From: Pseudomonadota bacterium
GTDB taxonomy: Bacteria; Pseudomonadota; Alphaproteobacteria; Caulobacterales; Aquidulcibacteraceae
Reading direction: 5' to 3'
DNA length: 18,470 nucleotides
NCBI GenBank assembly: GCA_023410295.1
Contig: JAEYPY010000107.1
Coordinates: forward strand, 1-18,470
Below the pieces are notes generated by a model. That model was not told where the DNA came from and did not search any database. It saw only the letters and a program-made list of their open reading frames with translations. The translations under genes were made by a program, and so were the position numbers. Below, one piece after another: positions 7,462 through 15,221 of this stretch; within the stretch, counting starts at the first letter, position 1, and each line of letters starts with the position of its first letter.

Positions 7462-10113
7462 TCACCAAGCTATCATTCGAACTGCGTCCAGCGGCGTGCT
7501 GATGCTCGCGACGACGCCTTCGGGCCGGTACTCTATTTGCGCGTCGCCGCCAAGCTCTCGCGCGAGGTTGCGTTGGATAAGACGCGAACCGAAGCCGGCT
7601 CGCGTCGGCGGCGTCACCGCGGGGCCGCCGCTCTCACGCCAGGTGAGGTGGAGTTCGTCATCGCCATCCGTCGGCGCCAGCAACCAGGTGACCTCAACGC
7701 GCCCCGTATCGTTAGAAAGCGCCCCGTACTTGGCGGCGTTGGTGGCGAGTTCGTGCAGCGCGATCGAGAGCGCCAGCGCCTGCTTGGGCGAGACCGAAAC
7801 CTCCGGGCCGCTGAAGCCCACGCGGCTCGCGTCGGTCCGGAACGGCGAGAGTGCGCGCGACACTACTTCAGTGAGGCTGGCTCGCTCCCAATTCTGTGCG
7901 GTCAAGAGATCGTGCGCCCGCGCCAGCGCCGAGAGCCGGGAATCGAACAGCTCGCGCGCCTCTTCACTGCGCGTGGTGTTGCGCAGCGTCTGCATCGCCA
8001 GCGACTGCACCGTCGCCAGCGTGTTTTTCACGCGATGGTTCAGCTCGTTGATCAGCAGCGTGCGCTGCTCCTCGGCGCGTTTGCGCTCGGTAATGTCGCG
8101 CGCGATCTTTGAAGCGCCAATGACGCGCCCAGTGCTGTCGCGAATTGGCGAGACGGTGAGCGAGACATGGATGCGCTCCCCGCCCTTGCGCACGCGCACA
8201 GTCTCGTAGTGCTCGATCCGCTCGCCATTGCGGATGCGCTCGATGATGCCCGGTTCCTCGTGATGCAATTCTGGCGGAATGAGCGTCAAAACCGGTTTGC
8301 CGATGATCTCGCGCGGCTTGTAGCCGAAGAGGCGCTCAGCGCCCTTGTTCCAGCTGTTGATGACGCCGTTGAGATCCTTGCTCGCGATCGCATCGTCCGA
8401 GCCCTCGACGATGGCGCTCAAAAGATTGCGCACGTCTTGCGCCGCGCGCTGCTCGGTAACGTCGGTGTTGGTGCCGAACCAGCGGACGATGTTGCCCGCC
8501 TCGTCGCGGATCGGTACGGCGCGCGAAAGGAACCAGCGGTACGTGCCGTCGGCCGCGCGCAACGGAAACGTATCTTCCCATGGCTCGCCGGCGCCCATCA
8601 TCGCCCAGTATTTCGCAAGCACGCGCTCGGCGAAATCAGGATGAACCGCGGCCGGCGCCTTCGTATCGCTATCGGGCGAACGGCCCGTGTACTCAAACCA
8701 GCGCCGGTTGAACCAATAAATATTGCCTTTGGGATCGGCCATCCAGGCAAGCTGGGCCATGTTGTCGGCGAGCGCTCTGAACTCGGCGTCGAGTTCGCGC
8801 TGACGCTGCTCGGCGCGCTTTCGCGCGCTCACGTCGCGCGTGACTGCGAGTTGCGCCACCTCGCCCTCACGCGTCTTGAACGGCGCCGCATGCGTTTCCA
8901 TGTGCCGGCGCTGACCATTCAGGCTGATGATGTCGAACTCCATCGAACCGCGTTCGCCATCGCAGACGCGCTCGTTGAACTGGACAAAGCGTTCGCGATC
9001 TTCCGGCGCAATGACATCATAAATACTGCGGCCCTCGACCGCTTCGAAACAATCGGCCCCAATCAGGTCAAGCCCGATCGAGTTCATCTGCAGCAGCGTG
9101 CCGTCACGCGCCACCAGCTTGACGCATTCGGGCGTGGTTTCGACGATAGCGCGATAGCGCGCCTCGCTGTCACGCTGATTTTGTTCGGCCTTGCGTTGCG
9201 AGCTGCGGTCGCCTTCGCGTTCGATAGCGAAGCCCAGTTGGCGCGCGATTGTGAGCCCAAGATCAAGCTCGCCGCTGGTGAAGGCGTGCGGCTCGCGGCG
9301 ATAGGCCATGAACTTGCCGATCACCCCGCCGCGCGAAATCAGCGGGATGAACAGCAGCGCGCGAATGTCTTCCTTCGCCACAGTCGCCTTCAGCTCGTCA
9401 GACTCAGCACTGGACGCGATGTCGGCGATCGCGATCGGCTCGGCGTCGCGCTGGCCTTGCCCCCATGGCGTGTGCCCGCGCACGGCGGCTTGATACTCAG
9501 GTGAGAGGCCGCGCGCGGCGACGAAATCGATCGTCCCCTCCTCGTCGAACAGGAGGATCGAGGCGCGGTCGCCCAGCGCCGGCGTGATCGCGTCGAGCGC
9601 GGCCTCATAAATTTCGGCCAACGTCTCGGCGCGATAAAGCCGGTCGGTGAAGCTGTAGAGTACGGCCTGTTCGCTGGCGCGTTGGGCAGCCGCGTCCTGT
9701 GCCGCGCGCAGCGGATCGATGTCGACCAGCAGATTGACCGCGCCGGTCACGCGACCAGCAGCATCCCGGAGCGGGGTCGGCGAGGGCATCAGCAAGACGC
9801 GCGCGCCATCCGGCCGTTCAGCATAAATCGGCTGGCCCCGAACCGGCTGACCGGTCTTTAGCGTTACCGCCATCGGACACTGGTCATGCGGCAGCGGGGC
9901 GCCATCGGCAGTATAGAGCCGCCAGCTCACACACCACTTGTCGATGCCAATGCGGGGGGTGCGACCAGCGAGTTCAGCGGCCGCCTTGTTGCAGTAGGTG
10001 ATGACGCCTTCGGCGTCCGTTGCGTAGACAGCGGCCGGGATCGCGTCGAGTACGTCGCGGAAATTCGGGTCGTCGGTACGGAGCCCGGACCAGGGCTCGG
10101 CCACACTGCTCAC
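7462..10113 (-). CDS. Soluble HWE-family sensor histidine kinase (PAS-GAF-PAS-PAS-PAS-HWE)
   Basis: This 883-residue kinase has no transmembrane segment. Domains in order: PAS (about 17-133), GAF (145-298), PAS (315-435), PAS (445-562), PAS (567-690), then an HWE kinase core (about 690-883). The phospho-acceptor is H693 in NELNHRVKNTLATVQ. The N-box is HELATNAAKYGA (H787, N792). The WxE motif that completes the HWE name is W825-R-E827, and the ATP lid ends with GFGSRLIQR. The kinase lacks a receiver domain; the receiver is the next gene, 3 nt downstream. The GTG start at 10113 is supported by GGGGGAG 7 nt upstream. A perfect EcfG-type promoter lies 39-64 nt upstream of the start. Family knowledge: many HWE/HisKA2 kinases feed phosphate to PhyR or to single-domain regulators. 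The PAS/GAF ligands (flavin, haem or small molecule) cannot be read from sequence. No LOV-type GxNCRFLQ cysteine motif is present. Confidence 0.95.
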   Translation of the reverse strand: MSSVAEPWSGLRTDDPNFRDVLDAIPAAVYATDAEGVITYCNKAAAELAGRTPRIGIDKWCVSWRLYTADGAPLPHDQCPMAVTLKTGQPVRGQPIYAERPDGARVLLMPSPTPLRDAAGRVTGAVNLLVDIDPLRAAQDAAAQRASEQAVLYSFTDRLYRAETLAEIYEAALDAITPALGDRASILLFDEEGTIDFVAARGLSPEYQAAVRGHTPWGQGQRDAEPIAIADIASSAESDELKATVAKEDIRALLFIPLISRGGVIGKFMAYRREPHAFTSGELDLGLTIARQLGFAIEREGDRSSQRKAEQNQRDSEARYRAIVETTPECVKLVARDGTLLQMNSIGLDLIGADCFEAVEGRSIYDVIAPEDRERFVQFNERVCDGERGSMEFDIISLNGQRRHMETHAAPFKTREGEVAQLAVTRDVSARKRAEQRQRELDAEFRALADNMAQLAWMADPKGNIYWFNRRWFEYTGRSPDSDTKAPAAVHPDFAERVLAKYWAMMGAGEPWEDTFPLRAADGTYRWFLSRAVPIRDEAGNIVRWFGTNTDVTEQRAAQDVRNLLSAIVEGSDDAIASKDLNGVINSWNKGAERLFGYKPREIIGKPVLTLIPPELHHEEPGIIERIRNGERIEHYETVRVRKGGERIHVSLTVSPIRDSTGRVIGASKIARDITERKRAEEQRTLLINELNHRVKNTLATVQSLAMQTLRNTTRSEEARELFDSRLSALARAHDLLTAQNWERASLTEVVSRALSPFRTDASRVGFSGPEVSVSPKQALALSIALHELATNAAKYGALSNDTGRVEVTWLLAPTDGDDELHLTWRESGGPAVTPPTRAGFGSRLIQRNLARELGGDAQIEYRPEGVVASISTPLDAVRMIAW

Positions 10114-10121
10114 ACGAAAAC

Positions 10122-10152
10122 TCCCCCGTATCCGCTACGGTAACTCGGGGGA
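10122..10152 (-). promoter_or_regulatory. Inverted repeat whose inner arm is the kinase Shine-Dalgarno
   Basis: TCCCCCG (10122-10128) and CGGGGGA (10146-10152) are perfect complements. Inside them CCGTA and TACGG form an alternative shorter stem. On the minus strand the proximal arm contains the GGGGGAG ribosome binding site of the kinase gene, so a transcript starting upstream of 10152 could hide the site. A transcript from the EcfG-type promoter would start near 10145 and would lack most of the distal arm. The repeat is certain; a regulatory role is speculative. Confidence 0.35.
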
Positions 10153-10177
10153 ACGCGACACCCTAACAAATGGTTCC
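10152..10177 (-). promoter_or_regulatory. EcfG (general stress sigma) promoter, GGAAC-N17-CGTT, driving the kinase/response regulator operon
   Basis: On the minus strand GGAAC (10177-10173) is followed after exactly 17 nt by CGTT (10155-10152). This matches the published EcfG consensus GGAAC-N16/17-CGTT. It lies in the 81-nt gap between sdhB and the kinase gene, in the correct orientation and 38 nt before the kinase GTG. A start of transcription near 10145 would give a leader of about 30 nt that still contains the Shine-Dalgarno. The match is seen directly; use by EcfG is inferred. Confidence 0.72.
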
Positions 10178-10194
10178 CGCGCCAGTAGCGCCAG

Positions 10195-10977
10195 TTACAG
10201 CTTTCGCTCAACCAGCGCTTTTTTGATCTCGGCGATCGCCTTGGCGGGGTTGAGGCCCTTGGGGCAGACCTGGGCGCAGTTCATGATCGTGTGGCAGCGG
10301 TAGAGCTTGAACGGATCCTCAAGCGCATCGAGCCGCTCGCCCTGCTTTTCGTCGCGGCTGTCATTGATCCAGCGATAGGCCTGCAGCAGCGCCGCGGGAC
10401 CGTAGAAGCGCTCGCTATTCCACCAATAGGACGGGCACGAGGTCGAGCAGCAGGCGCAGAGAATGCACTCGTAGAGGCCGTCCAGCTCTGCCCGCTCCTC
10501 CGGGCTCTGGCGCCATTCGCCATCGGGCTCGGGCGTCACGGTTTGCAGGTAGGGCTGGATCGCCGCGTATTGCGCGGTGAAGTTGGTGAGGTCCGGCACC
10601 AGGTCCTTCAGGACCGGCTGATGCGGCAGCGGCGAGATGGTGATCGTGCCGGCCGGCAGTTCGTCGATGCCCTTGGTGCAGGCGAGCGTGTTGCGACCGC
10701 CGATGTTCATCGCGCACGAGCCGCAGACGCCCTCGCGGCAGGAGCGGCGGAACGTCAGCGTCGAATCCATGTCGTTCTTGATGGCGATCAGCGCGTCCAG
10801 AACCATAGGCCCGCAGCTGTCGAGATCGACGTCGTACGTATCCCAGCGCGGGTTCTCGCCGGTGTCGGGATCGTAGCGATACACCTTGAACTGGCGGACG
10901 CGCTTGGCGCCTTGGCGCGCGGCGTGGCGCTTGCCCTGTTTGACCTGCGAATTGCGCGGCAGAGTGAGCTCAACCAT
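10195..10977 (-). CDS. sdhB: Succinate dehydrogenase iron-sulfur subunit
   Basis: This 260-residue protein is the electron-transfer subunit of complex II, carrying electrons from the SdhA flavin to ubiquinone at the inner membrane. All cluster ligands are visible: C80, C85, C88 and C100 for [2Fe-2S] (CREGVCGSC); C171, C174, C177 and C238 for [4Fe-4S] (CILCACC); C181, C228 and C234 for [3Fe-4S] (CHTIMNCAQVCP). Length and motifs match alphaproteobacterial SdhB. The ATG at 10977 begins MVELTLPRNSQVKQGKR, an N-terminus typical of this group; the frame continues upstream but without family character. It is unusual that sdhA, sdhC and sdhD are absent from both sides: the upstream neighbour is creD and the downstream neighbour is the stress kinase. 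A hairpin after creD and a weak TTGACG (minus strand, about 11012-11007) suggest separate transcription. Confidence 0.97.
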   Translation of the reverse strand: MVELTLPRNSQVKQGKRHAARQGAKRVRQFKVYRYDPDTGENPRWDTYDVDLDSCGPMVLDALIAIKNDMDSTLTFRRSCREGVCGSCAMNIGGRNTLACTKGIDELPAGTITISPLPHQPVLKDLVPDLTNFTAQYAAIQPYLQTVTPEPDGEWRQSPEERAELDGLYECILCACCSTSCPSYWWNSERFYGPAALLQAYRWINDSRDEKQGERLDALEDPFKLYRCHTIMNCAQVCPKGLNPAKAIAEIKKALVERKL

Positions 10978-11018
10978 GGGCTCTGCTTGGCGAGCGCCGG
11001 GCGCCTCGTCAAGGCGAC

Positions 11019-11052
11019 ACTTGGACCGCGAGAGGCTTCCCGCGGCCCAAGT
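11019..11052 (-). terminator. Hairpin after creD, possible terminator or processing structure
   Basis: ACTTGGACCGCG (11019-11030) and CGCGGCCCAAGT (11041-11052) form 12-bp arms around a 10-nt loop. The single non-Watson-Crick position becomes a G-U pair in RNA from the minus strand but an A-C mismatch in plus-strand RNA, so the structure favours the minus transcript. It begins 8 nt after the creD stop. No T-run follows, so it is not a classical intrinsic terminator; it may mark the creD 3' end or protect the message. Confidence 0.45.
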
Positions 11053-11060
11053 TGACCTCG

Positions 11061-12485
11061 TTACTGGCCCGTCGAGGTCGCCACCCCGCGGCCGTACCAG
11101 TCGATCCGGCGCGTGGCGATCATGGTGGCGGCGATCACCGCGAAGGCGACGACTGAGCCGGCGAAGAGCGCGAAGTCCTCCAGCGTCATCAGCACGTACA
11201 TGGCCGCGTAGAGCACGCCGAGGCCAACCAGCGCCCGCACACCCACCGCCGCCGAGTTGAACGAAGCGCCGGCGTAATAACCCAGCAGCGCCACCGTGGC
11301 CGCAGCCGCGAGGACGAAGGCAGAGGTGAAGCCGATGAGCTCCGTCATGGAGAGCAAGAGCAGATAGAACACGCACTGCGCCAGGCCGACGAGGATGTAT
11401 TGCGCCGGGTGCGCCTTGCGCCCGCTGATGGCTTCAAAGATCAGCGTCGCCAGGAAGACGATGCCGATGAACATGATGCCATAGCGCACGGCGCGCATGA
11501 CGCCCTGATAGATGTCGTCGGTGGAGACAAAGCTCACCGCCATGTCGCGCGCGGCGGCGGCGCCGAGATTGAAGGTGGATAGATCGGCTGCCTTCTCGAT
11601 GCCGCGCGCCACGAACGGCACGCGCCAGGAGACGACAAAGCCTTCGGCGCTCGGATCGAGCGCTTCGGAAGATTGGAAATAGCCTTCCACGCGCGTGTCG
11701 TCGCGATCGCCGCGAATGGTGGCGGAGGTATCCTGCGCGAACGCGGCGATGGCGAAGCGTTGCGCGCCGCCGAGATCGAGGCGTGTCTCCACCGCGAAGT
11801 CCGTCGGCGCCGTGAGACGCGCCGGCGCGGCGAAGGCTTGCAGATTGCTCGGCAGCGGTGTGCTCATGGTCGATGCGATGCCGGGGCGGACGTAATCCTG
11901 ACCCTGCGCATACGTAGCAATGCTGAGATCGGAGACCGGCTCGAACGTTTCCGTCGTCCCATCCGGAAAGCGCACTTCGGCGGCGTTGCGAATGGCGCGG
12001 CTATCGCTGACGAACATGACGATACGCGCTTGCGACCAATCGAATCTGTACGATGGATCGACGCCGTCCATCGCCTCGCCGGGCCGGAAAGCGGCGTCGA
12101 ACTCGGTGGAGGCGGAATAGACCGCAGCGCGATAAATGCCGCGGCGGCGCTCCGTGACCTGCAGCGTCGTATCGGCCGCGCCGGTTTCGGCGAAGACAAC
12201 GAATGAGCCGCGTTCAGTGCGCCGGTTAGAGCGCCCCTGGTCATCGGTGATCTCGACCGCGCGCTGATACGGCACCAGCAACATCGGCCCGCCGACAATC
12301 TGCTGACCGCCGGCGGCGGCGCCAAGTTCGGTGGTGACGTCGCGCGCGCGCCCGCCCCGTTCGGCGACAAGACCGGCGACGACCAAGAGCGGAATGCCCA
12401 TGGCCAACACCAGCAAACAGACAAGCAAGAGCTTAAGGCCCAGCGATCCGCGCGGGATCAAGCCCGAAATCGGCGTCGTCGCCAC
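11061..12485 (-). CDS. creD: Cell envelope integrity protein CreD
   Basis: This 474-residue inner-membrane protein has one N-terminal transmembrane helix (about residues 17-41), a large periplasmic region, and about five closely spaced helices from residue 335 to 455. Family signatures include the AQYILVGLAQCVFYLLLLS stretch, LYAAMYVLMTLEDFALFAGS and the terminal TRRIDWYGRG. E. coli CreD (about 450 residues) is induced by the CreBC two-component system and by beta-lactam stress in some species; its biochemical role is unknown. No creB or creC is present here. The GTG at 12485 is supported by GGGAGGG about 4 nt upstream. The 54-nt gap to the upstream membrane gene makes co-transcription plausible. 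The hairpin just past the stop may separate it from sdhB. Confidence 0.93.
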   Translation of the reverse strand: MATTPISGLIPRGSLGLKLLLVCLLVLAMGIPLLVVAGLVAERGGRARDVTTELGAAAGGQQIVGGPMLLVPYQRAVEITDDQGRSNRRTERGSFVVFAETGAADTTLQVTERRRGIYRAAVYSASTEFDAAFRPGEAMDGVDPSYRFDWSQARIVMFVSDSRAIRNAAEVRFPDGTTETFEPVSDLSIATYAQGQDYVRPGIASTMSTPLPSNLQAFAAPARLTAPTDFAVETRLDLGGAQRFAIAAFAQDTSATIRGDRDDTRVEGYFQSSEALDPSAEGFVVSWRVPFVARGIEKAADLSTFNLGAAAARDMAVSFVSTDDIYQGVMRAVRYGIMFIGIVFLATLIFEAISGRKAHPAQYILVGLAQCVFYLLLLSMTELIGFTSAFVLAAAATVALLGYYAGASFNSAAVGVRALVGLGVLYAAMYVLMTLEDFALFAGSVVAFAVIAATMIATRRIDWYGRGVATSTGQ

Positions 12486-12539
12486 GTGTCCCTCCCGGCG
12501 AGCCCAACATGACTCGCACGCAATTATTCAGCGCCGCGA

Positions 12540-13037
12540 TCAAGGCGAGATATCGACAGGGACCGCGCTTTCCGGTGGCCGCCAAGAATCATCTTCGGGC
12601 GGTGGCGGTTCAGCCGTCCACGCGATCACAAACGCGGCAGCCCCTGCGAGCGCACAGCCGAGCGACCAGAGCAGCACCAGCCAGTCATAGCCGCTGCGCA
12701 CGCGCTCCTGATCGGCGCCTTCTCGCGCCAGTGCGGCTTGGCGCCGATACTCGATCAGAAAATAGCCGACCAAGAAAAAGATCGGCAGCGCAAAGCCCCA
12801 AGGCGCCGCCGCCGCCATCCATGGACGCACGATAAGACCAAGCGACCCCACCATGAGGCCGCCAAGCACGAGAAATTCCACCAGCGACTGTCCCCGGTCG
12901 CCCAGCGCCGCCCGCAAGCGGCGACGGCGCGCCCCCATTTCGCTGAACATTGAAGACAGGAATTCGCCCATGACCTGGGGCATAGCCGAGCCGCGCGCGT
13001 CCGCAAAGACGCTCGGCTCGCCTTCGGTGCGGCACAT
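12540..13037 (-). CDS. Small integral membrane protein of unknown function
   Basis: I do not recognise this 165-residue protein. It has three hydrophobic segments (about residues 50-69, 73-95 and 117-140), a basic RRRR patch before the first helix, and a cytoplasmic-type charged loop (YRRQAALAREGADQERVRSG) between helices two and three. The C-terminus is proline- and acid-rich. The start is uncertain. The ATG at 13037 leaves only 17 nt to the divergent AsmA gene. In-frame ATGs at 12983 and 12971 would give a more normal divergent promoter space, but codons between 13037 and 12983 keep the high GC third positions typical of coding sequence. None of the three has a good Shine-Dalgarno. It lies 54 nt upstream of creD on the same strand and may be its operon partner. 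Confidence 0.72.
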   Translation of the reverse strand: MCRTEGEPSVFADARGSAMPQVMGEFLSSMFSEMGARRRRLRAALGDRGQSLVEFLVLGGLMVGSLGLIVRPWMAAAAPWGFALPIFFLVGYFLIEYRRQAALAREGADQERVRSGYDWLVLLWSLGCALAGAAAFVIAWTAEPPPPEDDSWRPPESAVPVDISP

Positions 13038-13054
13038 GGAGTAAGAAGCGGTCC

Positions 13055-15181
13055 ATGCGACCCAATCTCGACTTTCTGAAGAAGATCAACTGGAAGTACG
13101 TCGGCATCGGCGTGGGCGCCCTGTTCGGCGTGCTGGTGCTGGCGGTTGGGCTCTTCATCGCCTTCTTCCCAGCCGACCTCGCTGCGCGCGAGGCCGAGCG
13201 GCGCATAGAAGAAGCCACCGCGCGCGATCTCGTGCTGGCCGGCGATGTCCAGGTCTCGTTCTGGCCGGCGCTCGGCTTTTCAGTGACGCAAGCCTCGCTC
13301 TCCAACCCGCAGGAATTTTCACAAGAACAGCCGTTCATCGCCGCCGACCGCATCGTCTTTGCGGTGAAGGTGATGCCGCTGCTGCGCGGCGCGATCGAGG
13401 TGAAGGAGCTGATCTTCGAAAGCGCAGACGTGAGTCTCATCGCCGAGGCAGACGGCACTGCGAACTGGACCTTCCCGACTGAGGAAGACGAAAACCAGAC
13501 CACGATCGACGACCTTCGACTTGAGGAGATGCGCTTCACCGACGGCACGGTGACGTTCGACGGCGCCGACGAAGGCGCGCCGCTGGTGCTGGAAGATGTG
13601 GACGCAAGCTTCGCACTCGATTCACTCGATCAACCAGTTGACCTCGATCTCGCCTTCAATTTCCGCGACCAGCGCGTGACGGTGGAAGGCCAAGTCGGCC
13701 TGCCGCGCGCAGTGCTGGAAAAAGGGCAAACGCCGCTCAGCGCCACGGTGACGTCCGATGCGCTCGATGTCAGCTTCGACGGCGCCTTTGATTCCGCGAC
13801 CGGCGCGCTCGATGGCGCGCTTGATGCGCGCGGCGCGAGCGTGCGGCGGCTACTCGCCTGGATCGGCTCGCCGATGGCGGACGGCGGCGGCTTTGCGCGC
13901 TTCTCGGTCGTCGGCGAGATGGCGCGGCGCGAGCAGACCATTACGCTCAGCAACGCGCAGCTCCGGCTCGATGAGATCGAAGCCAGCGGCGATCTCTCCA
14001 TCATCGCGCAGGAGAACGATCGTCTGCGCATCGACGGCGCGCTATCCGCGCCGCGCATCGATCTCAACACCTACCTGCCTGCGCCCGCGCAAGGCGCAAA
14101 TGCCGGCGGCGTTGAGGTCAGCCAGAGTTGGAGCAACGAGCCGATCGATTTCAGCGGCCTTCGGGCGCTCGACGCGAATCTCGCGCTCAGCGTCGATGCG
14201 CTGCGCTTTCAGCAGATGGATTTCGCTGGCGTGGAAATGGCGCTGCGCATCGCCAACGGCGCGGCCGACGCGCGTTTGACGCGCATGTCGCTTTACGAAG
14301 GCGCCGCCACCGGGCGGCTGATCGCGGACGGCTCTGGCGCCACGCCGCGCATCGCCGTCGAGCTCAACGCCGAGAACATCCAGGCTGAACCGCTGCTGCA
14401 AGCCGCGATTGGCTTCGACAAGATCGCCGGCCACGGGCGCCTGACGGCCTCGCTCGTCGGCACGGGCGCGTCCCAAGCGGCGATCATGCGCTCGCTCAGC
14501 GGCCACGCCGCGTTCAACTTCAATGACGGCATCTGGAAAGGCGTCAACCTCGCGCAGATGGCGCGCGTGGTGCAGTCGCTGCGTACCGGACAAACCGCCG
14601 GGCAAGGCGGTGGCACCGATTTCGCGGAAATGTCGGCGACGTTCGCGATCGCCGACGGCATCGCGGCCACTGACAATGTCCGACTGCTCAATCCGTTCGT
14701 GCGGCTTGAAGGCCAGGGCCTCATCAATATCGGCGGCCAGACCATCGACATGCGCCTCGCCCCGCGCGCAGTCAGGAGCGCTGAAGGCCAAGGCGGCGAT
14801 GCAGGGCTCGCGGGCCTCGGCATTCCGTTCCGCGTCTCGGGCCCGTGGGCGAGCGTGAGTTTCCGGCCCGCAGTCGAAGAGATCGTGCAGAACCAGCTGC
14901 GCGACATCCTGAGCAATCAAGAGCAAGGCAGCCCGCTCTCGCAGCTCGGCGAGCTCCTGTTCGGCCGCGCGCCGCCGCCTGCGCCGGTGACAGAGCCGCC
15001 GGCGGATGGCGAAACGCCGGCGGAAACGCCCGCGCCGAGCGACGGCGAAGCCAGCGAAACGCCGGCGCCTGCTGAGCAAGAACGCCCGCGCAATCCGCTG
15101 GAAGACATCTTCCGCCGCGCCATCGAAGGCGGACGCGAGAAAGAGAAAGCACCAGAGCCGGCGAGCGAAGGGGCGGAGTAA
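13055..15181 (+). CDS. AsmA family protein (membrane-anchored, periplasmic)
   Basis: This 708-residue protein belongs to the AsmA family of bridge-like inner-membrane proteins linked to outer-membrane lipid homeostasis. One transmembrane anchor spans about residues 15-37. The N-terminal domain follows with the typical pattern GDVQVSFWPALGFSVTQASL, the AADRI and KELIFESADVSL strands, and EADGTANWTF. A large beta-rich repetitive region follows. The C-terminal AsmA block is GRLTASLVGTGASQAAIMRSLSG then GHAAFNFNDGIWKGVNLAQM, ending before residue 620. The last 75 residues are a low-complexity tail rich in Pro, Glu and Ala, ending in an amphipathic basic/acidic segment. No clear Shine-Dalgarno precedes the ATG; GGAG at 13038-13041 is 14 nt away. 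It is divergent from the small membrane gene and convergent with the GFA gene, 40 nt apart. Confidence 0.93.
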   Translation: MRPNLDFLKKINWKYVGIGVGALFGVLVLAVGLFIAFFPADLAAREAERRIEEATARDLVLAGDVQVSFWPALGFSVTQASLSNPQEFSQEQPFIAADRIVFAVKVMPLLRGAIEVKELIFESADVSLIAEADGTANWTFPTEEDENQTTIDDLRLEEMRFTDGTVTFDGADEGAPLVLEDVDASFALDSLDQPVDLDLAFNFRDQRVTVEGQVGLPRAVLEKGQTPLSATVTSDALDVSFDGAFDSATGALDGALDARGASVRRLLAWIGSPMADGGGFARFSVVGEMARREQTITLSNAQLRLDEIEASGDLSIIAQENDRLRIDGALSAPRIDLNTYLPAPAQGANAGGVEVSQSWSNEPIDFSGLRALDANLALSVDALRFQQMDFAGVEMALRIANGAADARLTRMSLYEGAATGRLIADGSGATPRIAVELNAENIQAEPLLQAAIGFDKIAGHGRLTASLVGTGASQAAIMRSLSGHAAFNFNDGIWKGVNLAQMARVVQSLRTGQTAGQGGGTDFAEMSATFAIADGIAATDNVRLLNPFVRLEGQGLINIGGQTIDMRLAPRAVRSAEGQGGDAGLAGLGIPFRVSGPWASVSFRPAVEEIVQNQLRDILSNQEQGSPLSQLGELLFGRAPPPAPVTEPPADGETPAETPAPSDGEASETPAPAEQERPRNPLEDIFRRAIEGGREKEKAPEPASEGAE

Positions 15182-15192
15182 GCGCGCGCCCT

Positions 15193-15215
15193 GCTCTCTT
15201 GCGGAAAAGAGAAGC
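15193..15215. terminator. Weak hairpin between convergent AsmA and GFA genes
   Basis: TCTCTT (15195-15200) pairs with AAGAGA (15207-15212) around a 6-nt loop, and flanking GC/GC pairs can extend the stem past one bulged A. It occupies the 40-nt gap between two convergent stop codons, where a bidirectional terminator would be expected. No T-run follows on either strand, so the call is weak. Confidence 0.25.
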
Positions 15216-15221
15216 GATGGC

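Noticed and set aside
8167..9504. 445-codon plus-strand open frame antisense to the kinase
   Set aside because: It mirrors the high-GC codon pattern of the kinase on the other strand, has no recognisable domain, and lacks a ribosome binding site.
14042..15079. 345-codon minus-strand frame antisense to the AsmA gene
   Set aside because: It is a GC-driven shadow of a clear AsmA-family gene.
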